Source of the DNA: Henricia sp. BOLD:AAB3569
Lineage: Eukaryota; Echinodermata; Asteroidea; Spinulosida; Echinasteridae
DNA: 64,000 nt
Direction of reading: 5' to 3'
Assembly (NCBI GenBank): GCA_037783545.1
Contig: JBBELK010001010.1
Span: 62,001-126,000, forward strand
Below, one piece after another: positions 57,801 to 64,000 of the stretch. A model generated the notes under the pieces. The model saw nothing but the letters and a program-made list of their open reading frames with translations, did not search any database and had not been told where the DNA came from. Numbering within the stretch: the stretch's first letter is position 1; the number at the start of each line of letters is the position of its first letter. The translations under genes and the position numbers were made by a program.

Positions 57801-58619
57801 TGTCACCTTCCCAATCAGCAGTTTGCGTCTGATTCGCTCCATAGACCGATACAGAGGGATGATGAGCGAAGCAGACAAACGATACAGACGAATGAAAAAC
57901 GGACCCAAGGAAATGTGGCTCACAGCCCTGAGCGTTAGTACGCATCAGTCTGCAAAGACTGTATTTTTGGAAAATTTGGAAGAAAATCAGCATTTTTCTT
58001 GATGTGTCGTTTGCTTTCAGAATGCCGAGTCAGCTTGTTCATCGAATCTTTGCGACTTCTGCAAAGTAAGAATCTTCCACAAGTTCAATATACAGTTTAT
58101 GCGGTCTTAATTTATAATTCCTTAATGTTCCTTATTGTTTTTGTATCAAAATTGGTTTATCCTTTAAAATGCATTTGTCACAAAAGTCGAATCATTTATT
58201 GATGACTTTCTGTCACACAGGAGCAATTCCGTCTGATGCAGTTCAGAAAACAGCACCGTGACGGCAATCCTAGACCACAGCAATTTTGTGGTTTGCCTGA
58301 AAAAGTCGTTATGAAACTCTGCAACCATCTTGATGAGGATGACGCCGATAAACGTCCCAGATGGAAACAACTTACCGACACCATCGGTAAAATGGGTAAA
58401 TTCAAACAGGATTTCGGGGCGTATGACTTTCTAGAAATGTTTTTTGAAGTGTGTCGAGCAAACGGTAAGGACAATGAGCAGTCGGTAAAATTTCTAGTTG
58501 CGGGCCTTCTTTCAGTACATTATGGTCGGGCAGCTCAGATTATAAAAGAAGGGATGGAGGATCGGGTGTCGGAGGTGGCCCCAGAAGGCCAAGCCTGTCC
58601 CAGGTCTGGTCATGAATAG
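36770..58619 (+). CDS. NLR gene B: Death-Death-NACHT-LRR-ZU5-UPA-Death protein
   Basis: Eleven exons join in frame: 36762-36821 (ATG 36770), 37466-37813, 39203-39535, 50314-52590, 52951-53051, 53485-54132, 54399-54542, 54754-54945, 57799-57933, 58021-58065 and 58221-58619. Junctions are phase 1 up to 52590 and phase 0 after. The protein is about 1557 residues: Death at 27-100, Death at about 160-243, NACHT with P-loop near 333 and Walker B near 409, LRRs at about 776-1000, ZU5 and UPA at about 1075-1365, Death at about 1449-1535. The tail resembles UNC5/PIDD. It is likely a cytosolic sensor signalling through Death adaptors. His1203-Phe-Thr closes the ZU5 module, where FIIND proteins self-cleave. 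No break is seen. Confidence 0.75.
36860..38660. repeat. rearranged repeat copies flanking the first Death exon
   Basis: The stretch from ggcgttaaatgtaccaaagg to tgttataggttttctcgttt occurs at 36863-37014 and again at 38123-38281. The continuation of the first copy (tgaacaagtatccgtcatta, tgaagccaagattaggccaa) returns in inverted orientation at about 38560-38675. The Death exon at 37466 thus sits between two copies of one element. A SINE head fragment (accaccagttggctttatag) lies at 38095-38125. Confidence 0.65.
37466..37813 (+). CDS. gene B exon 2: first Death domain
   Basis: The acceptor tatcccgtaccag and donor gtgagt bound a 348-bp phase 1-1 exon. The fold reads LKRFADCMHAQKWRCVFRDL, then IGDIEESYPQQPVEQRYRAL and CTWREKMGDQATLQVLMETL, which has the Trp, Leu and Ala-Thr-Leu pattern of Death domains. 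A Ser/Glu-rich linker follows. Confidence 0.75.
38713..39163 (-). mobile_element. MITE of the cttaaagggccc family
   Basis: In reverse complement it starts cttaaagggcccatga and shares tatcaatgaaata, cttttgtaatccatg, ttgaagtctt and cgccctctgtctgt with the innermost element at 29902-30438. It lies in gene B intron 2. Confidence 0.7.
39203..39535 (+). CDS. gene B exon 3: NVDxPN linker plus second Death domain
   Basis: The acceptor ttgttgtactag and donor gtaagaaaataa match gene A exon 4. Short repeats (NVDAPNRPNVDALN) precede a canonical Death domain: ERLLLRISKEGSPDWKQLAI, NLGLSTAEIDRFEADN, ARQGLINALEETGRMDLVHL. The Trp-Lys-Gln-Leu-Ala core is clear. Confidence 0.85.
39729..39936. mobile_element. 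208-bp TIR element in gene B intron 3, absent from gene A
   Basis: The ends caggggac and gcttcccctg-like, then ttgatactaggtacgggg and ccccgtacctgatatcaa, pair as inverted repeats. The words tttggga and tttgaga flank it, a likely 7-bp duplication. The colinear intron of gene A (near 18430) is uninterrupted. Confidence 0.65.
40229..40391. mobile_element. MITE in gene B intron 3
   Basis: The ends actacagtgaaaacgtcac and gacgtcacactttagtagt are inverted, and the inner parts ggttactgggtctacac and tagacccagttaccatgg also pair. A relative lies at 32916-33060. Confidence 0.7.
40730..41465. repeat. short tandem repeats and a TIR-like segment
   Basis: A C/G-rich duplicated word (cccctcccccggcccccgc) lies at 40736-40777. 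Three copies of a 24-bp aaagggcatctaatccaatc unit lie at 40929-40992. From 40996 (ccaaaatagaaaactcaacctcattggct) to about 41465 the ends are inverted copies (agccaatgaggc, then tttctattttgg), so this is probably another MITE. Confidence 0.6.
41466..42186. other. intronic stretch, nothing recognised
   Basis: No exon with proper splice phase and no clear repeat is seen between the TIR-like segment and the LINE cluster in gene B intron 3. Confidence 0.35.
42586..44115 (+). CDS. LINE ORF1, gag-like protein with three zinc knuckles
   Basis: The 509-residue product probably binds the element RNA in a nucleoprotein particle. Residues 1-100 are Ser/Gln/Asn-rich and basic. An RRM-like middle (ITGIPSDITEDDLLIACDQD) follows. 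Three CCHC-type knuckles start near residue 246: CYNCQRLGHTATNC, CVRCGEAHTFDQC and CCRCGENHSSAYGGC. The rest is Pro/Thr/Lys-rich. The ATG at 42586 opens 242 bp after the element start. Its stop overlaps the ORF2 start as atga (44112-44115), which suggests termination-reinitiation. The frame is intact, so the copy is fairly young. Confidence 0.85.
   Translation: MADDSADPDTLWDQLSQSTPMETQLPKYDDQKPRSTIDVLISQAQNSSQSQNKNRKRPKSSQSYSEIYTDSDNDQSKPKRRNLTQSNPNQPTLIIINSPDINLAKVSPIKIAKALNNIGGGMIKNVAKNNKGGITVRCYTPAQAQKLKGISQLDQWAVTTEYAKSEIQSKGVITGIPSDITEDDLLIACDQDGVIDVKRLMRRIDGQLEPSLSVCLTFNTPTLPEKLQIGYQYFTVKPYIPPVIRCYNCQRLGHTATNCRSSTRCVRCGEAHTFDQCHQKEKVKCCRCGENHSSAYGGCNTFKQEKKIQGLRITYNISYADAAKAIRTDISIQPDALTQLTPRPNPITSRWNTPVMTLPPNNSTIKTKIQPQAPPQTTPTKPRPKLQDATTQTDRTTTSTQTERTHQCLFNEQYLIEALTGALQIWDTIKKKDERVTAIKSLIDHLGHSEEAAKHKETKPSKRRESSQSPVTTRKNDQPSQKTPQTKMPPPNTTKQSSSQSAKSKPNKT
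44112..47858 (+). pseudogene. LINE ORF2: endonuclease, reverse transcriptase, RNase H (two frameshifts)
   Basis: Frame one (44112-46103) carries an APE-type endonuclease (LLILQWNAQSLNAHNKEF, ICGDFNGHNPIWGS, GSDHCPIAIEV) and the RT fingers and palm (SYRPISLTSTLCKLMERMV, AVFLDIEKAYD, NGVPQGSVISP). An extra C in the run at 46088-46093 shifts to the frame with QYADDIAIW, the catalytic box. A second shift near 46652, one base short in another C run, leads to the RNase H part (FLHIYTDGSLNPALD, FSAELFAILLALEW, FEWIPSHCGIAGNE) and a terminal CEDCGVSDNVEHFLLSC knuckle. All catalytic motifs are present; only the two indels disable it. Confidence 0.85.
48376..49011 (-). pseudogene. C-terminal RT remnant of CR1/L2-like LINE
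   Basis: The open frame reads NLGVIFDTSMSFNDHVSHIS, then HALISSRLDFCNSLF, SAARLVTLTKKACHITPVLQ and SLHWLPVEKRITFKVLLLVY, the familiar thumb and post-RT region of CR1 and L2 elements. It ends with a natural stop at 48376. The catalytic palm and endonuclease are missing, so it is a 5'-truncated dead copy. Confidence 0.8.
49013..49835. other. intronic stretch, nothing recognised
   Basis: AT-rich DNA to about 49560 is followed by CpG-rich sequence at 49570-49740. No exon with fitting phase or recognisable repeat was found. Confidence 0.35.
49836..50158. mobile_element. ~320-bp hairpin element in gene B intron 3
   Basis: The two halves pair almost throughout: gggattgaaagtaggttt with aaacctacttttaatccc, and cagagggcgccctttgca with tgcaaagggcgccctctg. 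The symmetry centre is near 50018. Confidence 0.85.
50314..52590 (+). CDS. gene B exon 4: NACHT-LRR exon
   Basis: The acceptor ttgacgttcaacag and the perfect donor gtaagt bound 2277 bp, phase 1 at both ends. P-loop GQAGLGKTT lies at 50577-50603 and Walker B LVLMDGFDEF near 50808-50837. ECFVIVTTRPSH and the winged-helix word FIHKTFQEYCAAKYCQ follow. Three LRR pairs repeat with a 165-bp period from about 51956, each with PWSQLKEMKHLQ, CSLTGDDLKAMAVPLSSMPN and LTELDLSHN. Gene A has two such units. Confidence 0.9.
52951..53051 (+). CDS. gene B exon 5: charged linker
   Basis: The acceptor cttcgtacag and donor gtgagt give a 101-bp exon that changes phase from 1 to 0. It codes a Lys/Asp/Ser-rich linker (EDKDREASKTQDDSVVMKSD) between the LRRs and ZU5. 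Confidence 0.6.
53485..54132 (+). CDS. gene B exon 6: ZU5 and start of UPA domain
   Basis: The acceptor cctgtcatttcag and donor gtaaaa bound 648 bp in phase 0. ZU5 is recognised by GYFDHRGGNLDLEEYGVHLT and IPQGALPQGRDPQIVYIYVD, then FEKSVILSFPHSA. The module ends FLVDHFTLFTV; His-Phe-Thr lies at 53980-53988. The UPA domain opens with LLTLAAFGPDLDSTSGRYRF, matching the LAVFGP style of UNC5. Confidence 0.85.
54399..54542 (+). CDS. gene B exon 7: UPA domain, middle
   Basis: The acceptor ctttacgaaag and donor gtaagt bound 144 bp, phase 0-0. It codes SSKMLDVFNSLVFFWNQGHL and VVEVTDLIEGW, which correspond to the loop and strand order of UPA domains in UNC5 proteins (inference from pattern). Confidence 0.7.
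54754..54945 (+). CDS. gene B exon 8: UPA domain, end
   Basis: The acceptor gataactgtag and donor gtcagt bound 192 bp, phase 0-0. It codes KIANEKIRHIPSNWVAFELT, a Gln/Ala/Ser-rich loop and SWNKVRFSIRPQL, the expected closing strand of UPA. Confidence 0.7.
55498..55692. mobile_element. TIR element in gene B intron 8
   Basis: The ends ggtctttctataaattaggg and ggacccctttatagaaagct are imperfect inverted repeats about 195 bp apart. From 54946 to 55497 I see no other feature. Confidence 0.5.
55738..56519. repeat. 91/101-bp tandem array built from a transposon end plus flank, eight copies
   Basis: Eight units each read gtcggaagtgtgaggagctg, cgctgtacgtacgttggggt, then ccctagtcacactagaggcg. The last part is the terminus of the Harbinger-like element that follows. 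Two length classes differ by a 10-bp cccgtaccct-type insertion and recur in mixed order. Confidence 0.9.
56490..57755 (-). mobile_element. PIF/Harbinger-like element, copy 2, with transposase N-terminal stub
   Basis: In reverse complement it starts gtccccgtcacacttattcg and ends ctctagtgtgactaggg, matching copy 1 at 35037. Much of the interior is gcattcgaa-type degenerate repeat shared with copy 1. Minus frame 56909-57145 begins with a stub reading DHVALLQISVLQQDLLERDV, EEAIRKNIRRRKPRRYYVR. This resembles the N-terminus of Harbinger transposases (Arg-rich then a Pro-Arg-Arg-aromatic word) before it runs into repeats. It is non-autonomous and lies in gene B intron 8. Confidence 0.65.
57799..57933 (+). 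CDS. gene B exon 9: linker to C-terminal Death domain
   Basis: The donor gttagt and phase 0 at both ends fit the flanking exons. The acceptor is tandem (gcaagcag): using the first AG starts the exon at 57796 and adds one Gln. It codes YVTFPISSLRLIRSIDRYRG and MSEADKRYRRMKNGPKEMW. No domain is recognised, so it is less certain than its neighbours. Confidence 0.5.
58021..58065 (+). CDS. gene B exon 10: 45-bp microexon
   Basis: The acceptor tttgctttcag and donor gtaaga enclose 15 codons (NAESACSSNLCDFCK), phase 0-0. It contains three Cys. Confidence 0.5.
58221..58619 (+). CDS. gene B exon 11: C-terminal Death domain and stop
   Basis: The acceptor ctgtcacacag opens the last exon in phase 0. LPEKVVMKLCNHLD and RPRWKQLTDTIGKMG match the KLC-x2-LD and W-x2-L start of UNC5-type Death domains. 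Later helices read AYDFLEMFFEVCRANGKDNE and QSVKFLVAGLLSVHYGRAAQ. The TAG is at 58617-58619 and an attaaa polyadenylation-like word follows about 25 bp later. Confidence 0.8.
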   Translation, partial: EQFRLMQFRKQHRDGNPRPQQFCGLPEKVVMKLCNHLDEDDADKRPRWKQLTDTIGKMGKFKQDFGAYDFLEMFFEVCRANGKDNEQSVKFLVAGLLSVHYGRAAQIIKEGMEDRVSEVAPEGQACPRSGHE

Positions 58620-59590
58620 TACCCAACTGTGTGTCTCCTAAGACATTAAAGGGGCCATTTCCACACACACTCTTTCCTGGATTCCCTGTGTGGCATCTTA
58701 CCAGCCACAAGCTGGTTGATGACTTTGAACAAATTCAAAGAAAAGCAAAGAATTGCGTCAAATCTTAAAACGACAAGAATGGATGCGATCTGTTGGAAAC
58801 AAAAGCGTCGAAATCATACTTTTTTAAAAATGGTCTGGTCATAGAAACCACTCGAGTTTTACAAAATGTGTCAATTTTATAACTATAAACTCAACATCGG
58901 TTGTACATGTAGTTAGAATTTTTAAAGATTAACATGTTGAATTTAGCATTTTAAACATAGTCACTATAAACGAAGCATTAAAAGTATTGATTAATTGCTT
59001 ACTTTTTCAGTGTGTACTTGATAGACATAAGGCATGACGCCATGGTCTGTTTACATGTGTGAGGTTGCATGAGAGTCTTATTGGGAACCAGACAGTTTGT
59101 TGAGCCACAGGTAAAACAAACCACAATGCATTGGGTCCATTGCCAGACTCTGGAATTTCTACGTCAAAAGTCGCACAATATTAAGAAACTATTTTTATGC
59201 CAAAACATTTTAATCATTGATGATTGAGTGCACTTAAAAACAGTTTGTACAGATACTTAAAGAGCTAGTATCCCTCTTGAAGAAAAATATAACATTTGCA
59301 CCTTTTTCGATAGTCCACATATCCCTCCAGCCGACTTATACCGATGTTTATTTCAAATTGTCCGTTCTAAGTGGGTAAATCGCAAGCAAAAGTGCAGTTT
59401 TCGAAAATGAAATTTTCGCGATTTCTGAAACGTCATTAGGTAATTATGATATGCGCGTGACCCCGTGACGCAATCCTGAAAAAGAGAGGTAACCACGATT
59501 GTCGGCTCCATAGGTTTGGGAAACTGTCTCTGGATTGAAAACCGTCTCTGTTAGATGGTGTTTTTAATGAATTTGTTGAGTGCAAAAAGC
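58620..59590. other. 3' flank of gene B, nothing further recognised
   Basis: Probable 3' UTR and intergenic DNA. No other domain or clear repeat is seen. Confidence 0.4.
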
Positions 59591-59597
59591 CAGAGAT

Positions 59598-59860
59598 ATG
59601 CCCAGTAGTTGTGTGGTTGTATGTTTTACCAGACACTATAAATAAAAAGAGCAGAAACATTTTCTTTCCTTTATTTTAAAGAAATAGACAAATTTGTCTC
59701 GTGTAAACAAAGTTCGAAGGAGTAGGCAAACTTGTACCGGCTGTAGCGTGCGTGTGCGCGCGATCCATAAAAATGCATCGCGTTGGAACACGCACACGCA
59801 GTACACAGCGCTCATGCATTTTGGACCGCGTAGATGCGAACCAAAAATAAGTACTAAATC
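59598..59860 (+). pseudogene. possible decayed THAP domain (transposase remnant)
   Basis: From the ATG at 59598 the frame gives MPSSCVVVCFTRHYK and then a stop. Other frames continue with a FFP-like word, and near 59755-59835 with RAIHKNASRWNTHTQ and LMHFGP. The Cys-x3-Cys start, the Trp and the His-Phe recall a THAP zinc-binding domain as found in P-element-like and Kolobok transposases. Several frame breaks and a missing second Cys make this weak. Confidence 0.25.
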
Positions 59861-60271
59861 GTTTGCAAACGATCTAAATAATTTCATCTTTACGGACTAT
59901 TTTCTGGTAAAATTATATCATTTTGAGCGGAAACCTTTCATTTAGTCAGGTTCATTGTGTAATTTCGCTCACTTTTTTTGGAGATTAGATAAACTATACA
60001 TTTTTGAAAACTGCAACAAATAACAAACCAGAAAACATATGTTTCCATTTGCCCGAAAGCCTGTATGGCAGCCATCTTGGATTTTTAAAAATAGCGTCTT
60101 TCAGGTGGGATTTCAGCACTTAAATGATACAGAATTATAATTTTTGTGGCTAAACCTATATTTTTTGGTACATGTACAAGGAATCAAGTCATGCTGATTA
60201 CAAAATGGTACCAGACTGTCAAATACACTGGTGTGGGCCGCCATCTTAGATTTTGTTAGAATTAAACTGCA

Positions 60272-60605
60272 GGAAGTGCCGTGGCCGAGCGGTTTAGGTT
60301 ATCAATTCTTAAACTGGAGGTGGAAATAACACATTCAAATTGTAGCTTCGAAATCACTCGTGGCACTTTGGCCCTGATCAAGTTGATTAACCCTGACTGC
60401 TCCGTCCTTCGGATGGGATGTAAGCACTTTTAAGTGTCCCAGAGCATTCATTCGCACAGAGAAGGAGATTCTCCCCGGTGTTTCTGGCTTGGCTTGGTTG
60501 CCTAAGGGCATCCCTCGGCTTTAGGCCTACATGGATTCTGTGAAGTCTGTCACCATGACCAATTATGCACACAAATTGCACCTGGGTATCATGGATTATC
60601 TTGTG
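60272..60605 (+). mobile_element. tRNA-derived SINE (Leu/Ser-like head)
   Basis: The head gtgccgtggccgagcggttt is a class II tRNA-like A-box region. About 90 bp later the sequence cgtggcac can pair with the 5' end, closing an acceptor-like stem. The body contains ctccgtccttcggatgggat, a word seen in several animal SINE families. It is unlikely to be a working tRNA because the B-box is degenerate. Confidence 0.65.
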
Positions 60606-60734
60606 GCTATGGATTTAAGCACTACAGTCGAAACCTATGTAGGTTAACAAGAAGCTGAGGTTATGATCTTAATCTTGATGAGTACATGAGGAGTCTCAGT
60701 GCCATATCAGTTGTAAAAGTCATTCTGTAGTGGA

Positions 60735-61919
60735 TCAAGGAACTCCTTCTGAGCGCTGGCAGCCTGTCCCCACACTCTGATCTGGACCATAAGGACTTAG
60801 AATTGTCATCGTCTCGGCAAAGATCACGGCGTCATCGGCGAAGTCCAGATCGGTGTTCTGAACATCCCCGAACGACACTCCATCGTCGGTTCCTCCCACC
60901 ATCCGTCCCATAATCCAGTCCATGCAAGTGTTGAAAACTGACAGGGCCAGTACGCATGCCTGCCTCACTCTAGTATTAACTGGAAAGAAATCAGAGATGC
61001 CACTGCCGCACTTCACATCACTCTCTGTTCCGGAGTACAGGGAGGCGATGAGATGCACCAACCGAGGAGGGATCCCAAAGGGTATCCTTACTGACTGAGT
61101 CGAACGCCTTTTTGATGTCGATGTATAGGCTGCCATCAGCCTACATGTACGATTGAACTTACGAAAGCGCTTGAAGATTCGGAGGGCCAAAATGCGGTCT
61201 ACAGTGGACCTCTTCAGAGTAAACCCGGACTGCTCAGGGCGCTGTTGGCCAAGCAGCTTGCTGGCGCACCCGATTGGAAGCACGCGCGCAATGACCTTGC
61301 CTGGAACTGAGAGGAGGGTTACTCCCCTGTAGTTGTTACACTCCAGAATGCCACCCTTCCTGTTCCAGATTTGGACAATAATGCCCTTCCTCCAGTCGGA
61401 TGGGACGACACCCGATTTCCAGACTGAACAAAATTTGTGCAACCACAGGAGAGATGCCTCGCCGCCCGCCTTGAGCATCTCCGTGTAGATGCCGCACACA
61501 CCTGGTGCCTTGCCGTCCTTAATGTCGCAGATCACTGTCGGTTCGGCAGTCAGGGGCTCGATGCCTTCCGCAGAGAATTTGCAGTCAGGCGGGTCAGCAC
61601 TATATAGCTTCTCAAAGTACCCGGCCCAACGTTTCCTTACGGCGCGCTCCTCGGTCAGAATCTCGCCGTCAGCCGCACGAATCGTCAGGCTTCTCACAGG
61701 GGCACCCGAAGAGCGCAGTTTCCAGATTGCCCTGTAGGCCGGCTGGGAGTCACTTGTGCTTAGGTGGCCCTCAACCATCTCGCAGAGGTCACAGACTCTG
61801 GCCTCCCGGTCCCCACGCATCGCCCGAAGCGCTTCGCGCCGCAGTTCCCTAAGCTGCCCGGCATTGCAGTTTCCCTGGAGATCACGCGGTCTTGCCTTTT
61901 CGGGTTCTCCGGAATGCAC
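60735..61919 (-). pseudogene. reverse transcriptase part of the decayed LINE
   Basis: The 394-codon open stretch contains WRKGIIVQIWNRKGG, NNYRGVTLLSVPGKVIARV, RPEQSGFTLKRSTVDRILAL, LIASLYSGTESDVKCG and LDFADDAVIFAE (catalytic Asp-Asp). The usual Arg-Gln-Gly-Cys turn reads Arg-Gln-Ala-Cys, and the palm segment with the first catalytic Asp is scrambled (LMAAYTSTSKRRSTQSV where AYVDLKKAFD-type sequence is expected). It is therefore inactive even where the frame is open. Confidence 0.75.
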
Positions 61920-62113
61920 TCACCGGCAGCCTTCAAGATTAAGACGTGGGCTCTGAAGGCCGACCATATCATATCCGGATGCATATCAGCAGCCATACCC
62001 CCGAGCGCCCCCCCCCCCCCCCCCAGCCTGCCAGGCATAGGCCTGAGCCACGTGCTGGTCCCTGTGGTCAGTGCTGAAGAACTGGGCACTCGTGTAAACC
62101 CGACAGGTCTCGA

Positions 62114-62763
62114 TCAGCCTCCAGCGCCATCAACAAGTACATGGTCGATCTCCTTCCTGGTGACGCCGTTGTTGGAATACCAAGTCCAGCGCCGCCAATC
62201 CGGTCTCTCGAACCACGATCCAGATATCCTCAACCCGCGACTTACTGCAAAGTCAAGCAACATGGTCCAGAGCCGTGAGGACCGATACATGGCTCGTATC
62301 TGTCCAGCGGTAGCATTGAAGTCACCGAGAAGGACTAGCGTATCCCCCTTGGGTACCGCATCCACCACCGTGTGGAGTTGGGCATAGAATGCCTCCTTCG
62401 TGGAGCGGTCACTATCCCTGGTCGGAGCATACACTGCAACAAATGAGACTACGTCCAAAATATGGGCAAGCCTCAGTCGCATCATACGCTCTGAGACTGG
62501 CGTGACCTCCCTTACCAACGGAGCAAGCCGGTCAGCAATCGCCACTGCCACGCCCTGTCGGCTGCACCTCCAATCTCACCCGAGCGTGGCGTCCTCACCT
62601 CAGACAAGGCAGCGACGGTTATGTCGAGCCGGGCGAGCTCCGCCGATAAAGGCAGGATCACACGGGCGTCCTCCTGAAGGGAAAGGATGTTCCAGGCGCC
62701 AAGCCGGACCGACTGCTTCAGGTTGAGCCGAGGTCCAGTGATCGAACGGCGCCTCGGCACCAC
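62114..62763 (-). pseudogene. AP endonuclease part of the decayed LINE, two frames
   Basis: Two overlapping frames (62763-62512 and 62551-62114) supply the N-terminal Asn-containing GAWNILSL motif and the later LLGDFNA and EIDHVLV motifs of APE-type endonucleases. The frame change near 62550 inactivates it. Confidence 0.7.
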
Positions 62764-62775
62764 CGCGCCGACTTG

Positions 62776-63510
62776 TTTGCATGATCACGGTCACCAGCAA
62801 CCAGAGTCGACCACGTATGTGCCACCTCCGGAAGCAGAGGTAATAGGCTCCCACCTGAGTTACAGGCTGGCTTGTGGACATCGGGATTTTGCTGGAATCC
62901 TGGTCCCTCTTTAGTCTAGATGTTACAAAAGCAATAAGCCATACCAGGTGTTTCAGCTGACACTTTCCAGGGATACCCTGCTTGTTGACCGGAAATGTAT
63001 TTGTCCTTTCACTTGTTTGTGGTATGGTGTGACTGAAAGACTTTTTGCATCCCCAATGGTCAGCATTGGAGCAATTGTTTCTCCCGCAGCATCAGCTTTC
63101 TGGTACGCATACAGCTACAATTGTCGTACCCTTTCCATCAGCAGTGTCTTCCGCGAAATCAGTGTTGCCAGCAGCGGAATGGGGGTACATGTACATATAG
63201 AAGCCTTGAAACTGCTTAGTGTTTTCCACCACAGCTTTGCCAAGACCAGTTTCTAGGACCAGGGTGCGGCTATGCAGGATGCAATAACACAGTGCATTGA
63301 GAAGCTTCATCGGTGATTTGTTTCTTGTGTTAGACTGGCTCTGAGTAATCATTTTGAGGACTTGCCCAGCTTTGACCAATTTCGGTTTGGGGCATATCTT
63401 AGGTACTAGGTGATCTCAGGGAGGGGTACGTGGTTATCTCATTGAAGGGTTTATCCCTCTGTAGGGCTTGCTAAGCTCACGTGGTAGCCAATCACAATCA
63501 CTGCACTGCC
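62776..63510. other. stretch without recognised features
   Basis: Sequence between the LINE 5' end and the next SINE shows no domain or repeat I can name. Confidence 0.35.
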
Positions 63511-63514
63511 GTGA

Positions 63515-63620
63515 TTTGAAACCACCAGTTGGCTTCATAGCGCAATTGGTAGGGCGTCTGGACGTTGAGCAGAAGGTCCGCGGTTCAAATCCCGGTGGAC
63601 ACAAGTTGCTTTTCACTGCA
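63515..63620 (+). mobile_element. tRNA-like SINE head
   Basis: A-box-like tagcgcaattggtagggcg and a perfect-looking B-box ggttcaaatcc lie 50 bp apart within about 75 bp. The presumed acceptor ends do not pair, and the upstream word accaccagttggcttcatag recurs at 38095, so this is a SINE rather than a tRNA gene. Confidence 0.6.
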
Positions 63621-63721
63621 TCCAGATTGCCCAAACTCATGGACATCTGTCAAAATTTGTATTTAAATATATATTTATGCTTTGTAATGTAATTAATATA
63701 ACAATGTAACCAACAATGGAT

Positions 63722-63835
63722 TGTTTGTAGTGTGGTCTAGTGGGTATGAAGCAAGACTTGCAATTACAGGTTGAGGTTTCAAGACCCACTATGTTTGTGT
63801 CCCTGGGCAAGACACTTAATCCCATATGCCTTGCC
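63722..63835 (+). mobile_element. second SINE type with ctgggcaagacacttaatcc body
   Basis: A tRNA-like head (gtggtctagtgggtatg, ggtttcaagac) is followed by tgtccctgggcaagacactt, a body word shared by V-SINE/DeuSINE-type families in animals. The rest to the window end shows nothing else. Confidence 0.6.
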
Positions 63836-64000
63836 AATACCTTTGCCTTTGACAATTTGTACCCTTTTGCTATTAACATAATCGCAAAACTGTAAGCTTG
63901 GTTGCAAAAAAATGTGATTCTTGGTGACCTGGCAGTTAAAATAGAGCGAAATCTCAACTTTCAGGTGGCAATTTTGGACAATCCAAGATGGCCGCCTTAC

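Larger units (their letters stand above)
60735..62775 (-). mobile_element. decayed non-LTR retrotransposon (endonuclease plus RT), minus strand
   Basis: Reading leftward, the endonuclease begins near 62763-62640 (RLGAWNILSLQ, then LDITVAALSEVRTPRSG) and continues at 62551-62114 (DTLVLLGDFNATAG, VTRKEIDHVLVDG). After a frame break the RT lies at 61919-60735. An RTE- or BovB-like style is suggested by the NYRGVTLLSVPGKV wording. No 3' tail or duplication could be fixed. Confidence 0.75.

Noticed and set aside
61489-62387. plus-strand frames opposite the decayed LINE
   Set aside because: They are antisense shadows of the endonuclease and RT frames.
63532-63606. functional tRNA gene
   Set aside because: A- and B-boxes are present, but the acceptor ends do not pair and flanking sequence is shared with another SINE fragment.

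Overview
ORGANISM. The window is a repeat-rich, intron-rich metazoan genome segment, most likely from a marine invertebrate deuterostome. An echinoderm is my best guess. The grounds are tandem Death/NACHT/LRR (NLR) genes with phase-1 exons, many short TIR elements and hairpin MITEs, several tRNA-headed SINE families, and CR1-, I- and RTE-like LINEs. The species is an inference; no search could be run.

LAYOUT. 1-5760: a ~5.7 kb near-perfect palindrome carrying one copy per arm of an acidic C2H2 zinc-finger gene (intact on the left, frameshifted on the right) around a 20-bp minisatellite. 6041-10575: hairpin and overlapping-palindrome elements, a LINE fragment, and two copies of one SINE family, each interrupted by a TIR element that itself carries a tRNA-like A/B-box module. 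10867-21568: NLR gene A (+ strand, five exons, about 894 aa). 21531-36245: a transposon graveyard with an NLR exon fragment, tandem repeats of ~125 bp and 34 bp, nested MITEs, poly-C tracts and a Harbinger-like element. 36762-58619: NLR gene B (+ strand, eleven exons, about 1557 aa). Its big intron holds a full-length I-type LINE inserted into a CR1 LINE. Another intron holds a second Harbinger-like element whose terminus is amplified in tandem. 58620-64000: gene B 3' flank, a possible decayed THAP domain, a decayed minus-strand LINE and three SINEs.

HOW THE GENES RELATE. Genes A and B are paralogues: homologous NACHT-LRR exons, alignable introns, phase-1 splice junctions up to the NACHT exon, and a start-codon exon in which the ATG lies exactly 8 nt behind the acceptor in both. 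Gene B reads Death-Death-NACHT-LRR-ZU5-UPA-Death, which joins an NLR to an UNC5/PIDD-like tail. At the end of its ZU5 module it has a His-Phe-Thr triplet where NLRP1, CARD8 and PIDD1 self-cleave at His-Phe-Ser. Gene A has lost the Death domain from its linker exon and the whole ZU5-UPA-Death tail; its stop codon lies in transposon sequence. The pair looks like a full-length innate immune sensor next to a truncated relative.

All gene models come from reading frames, splice-site words and phase agreement only; no transcript evidence was available.
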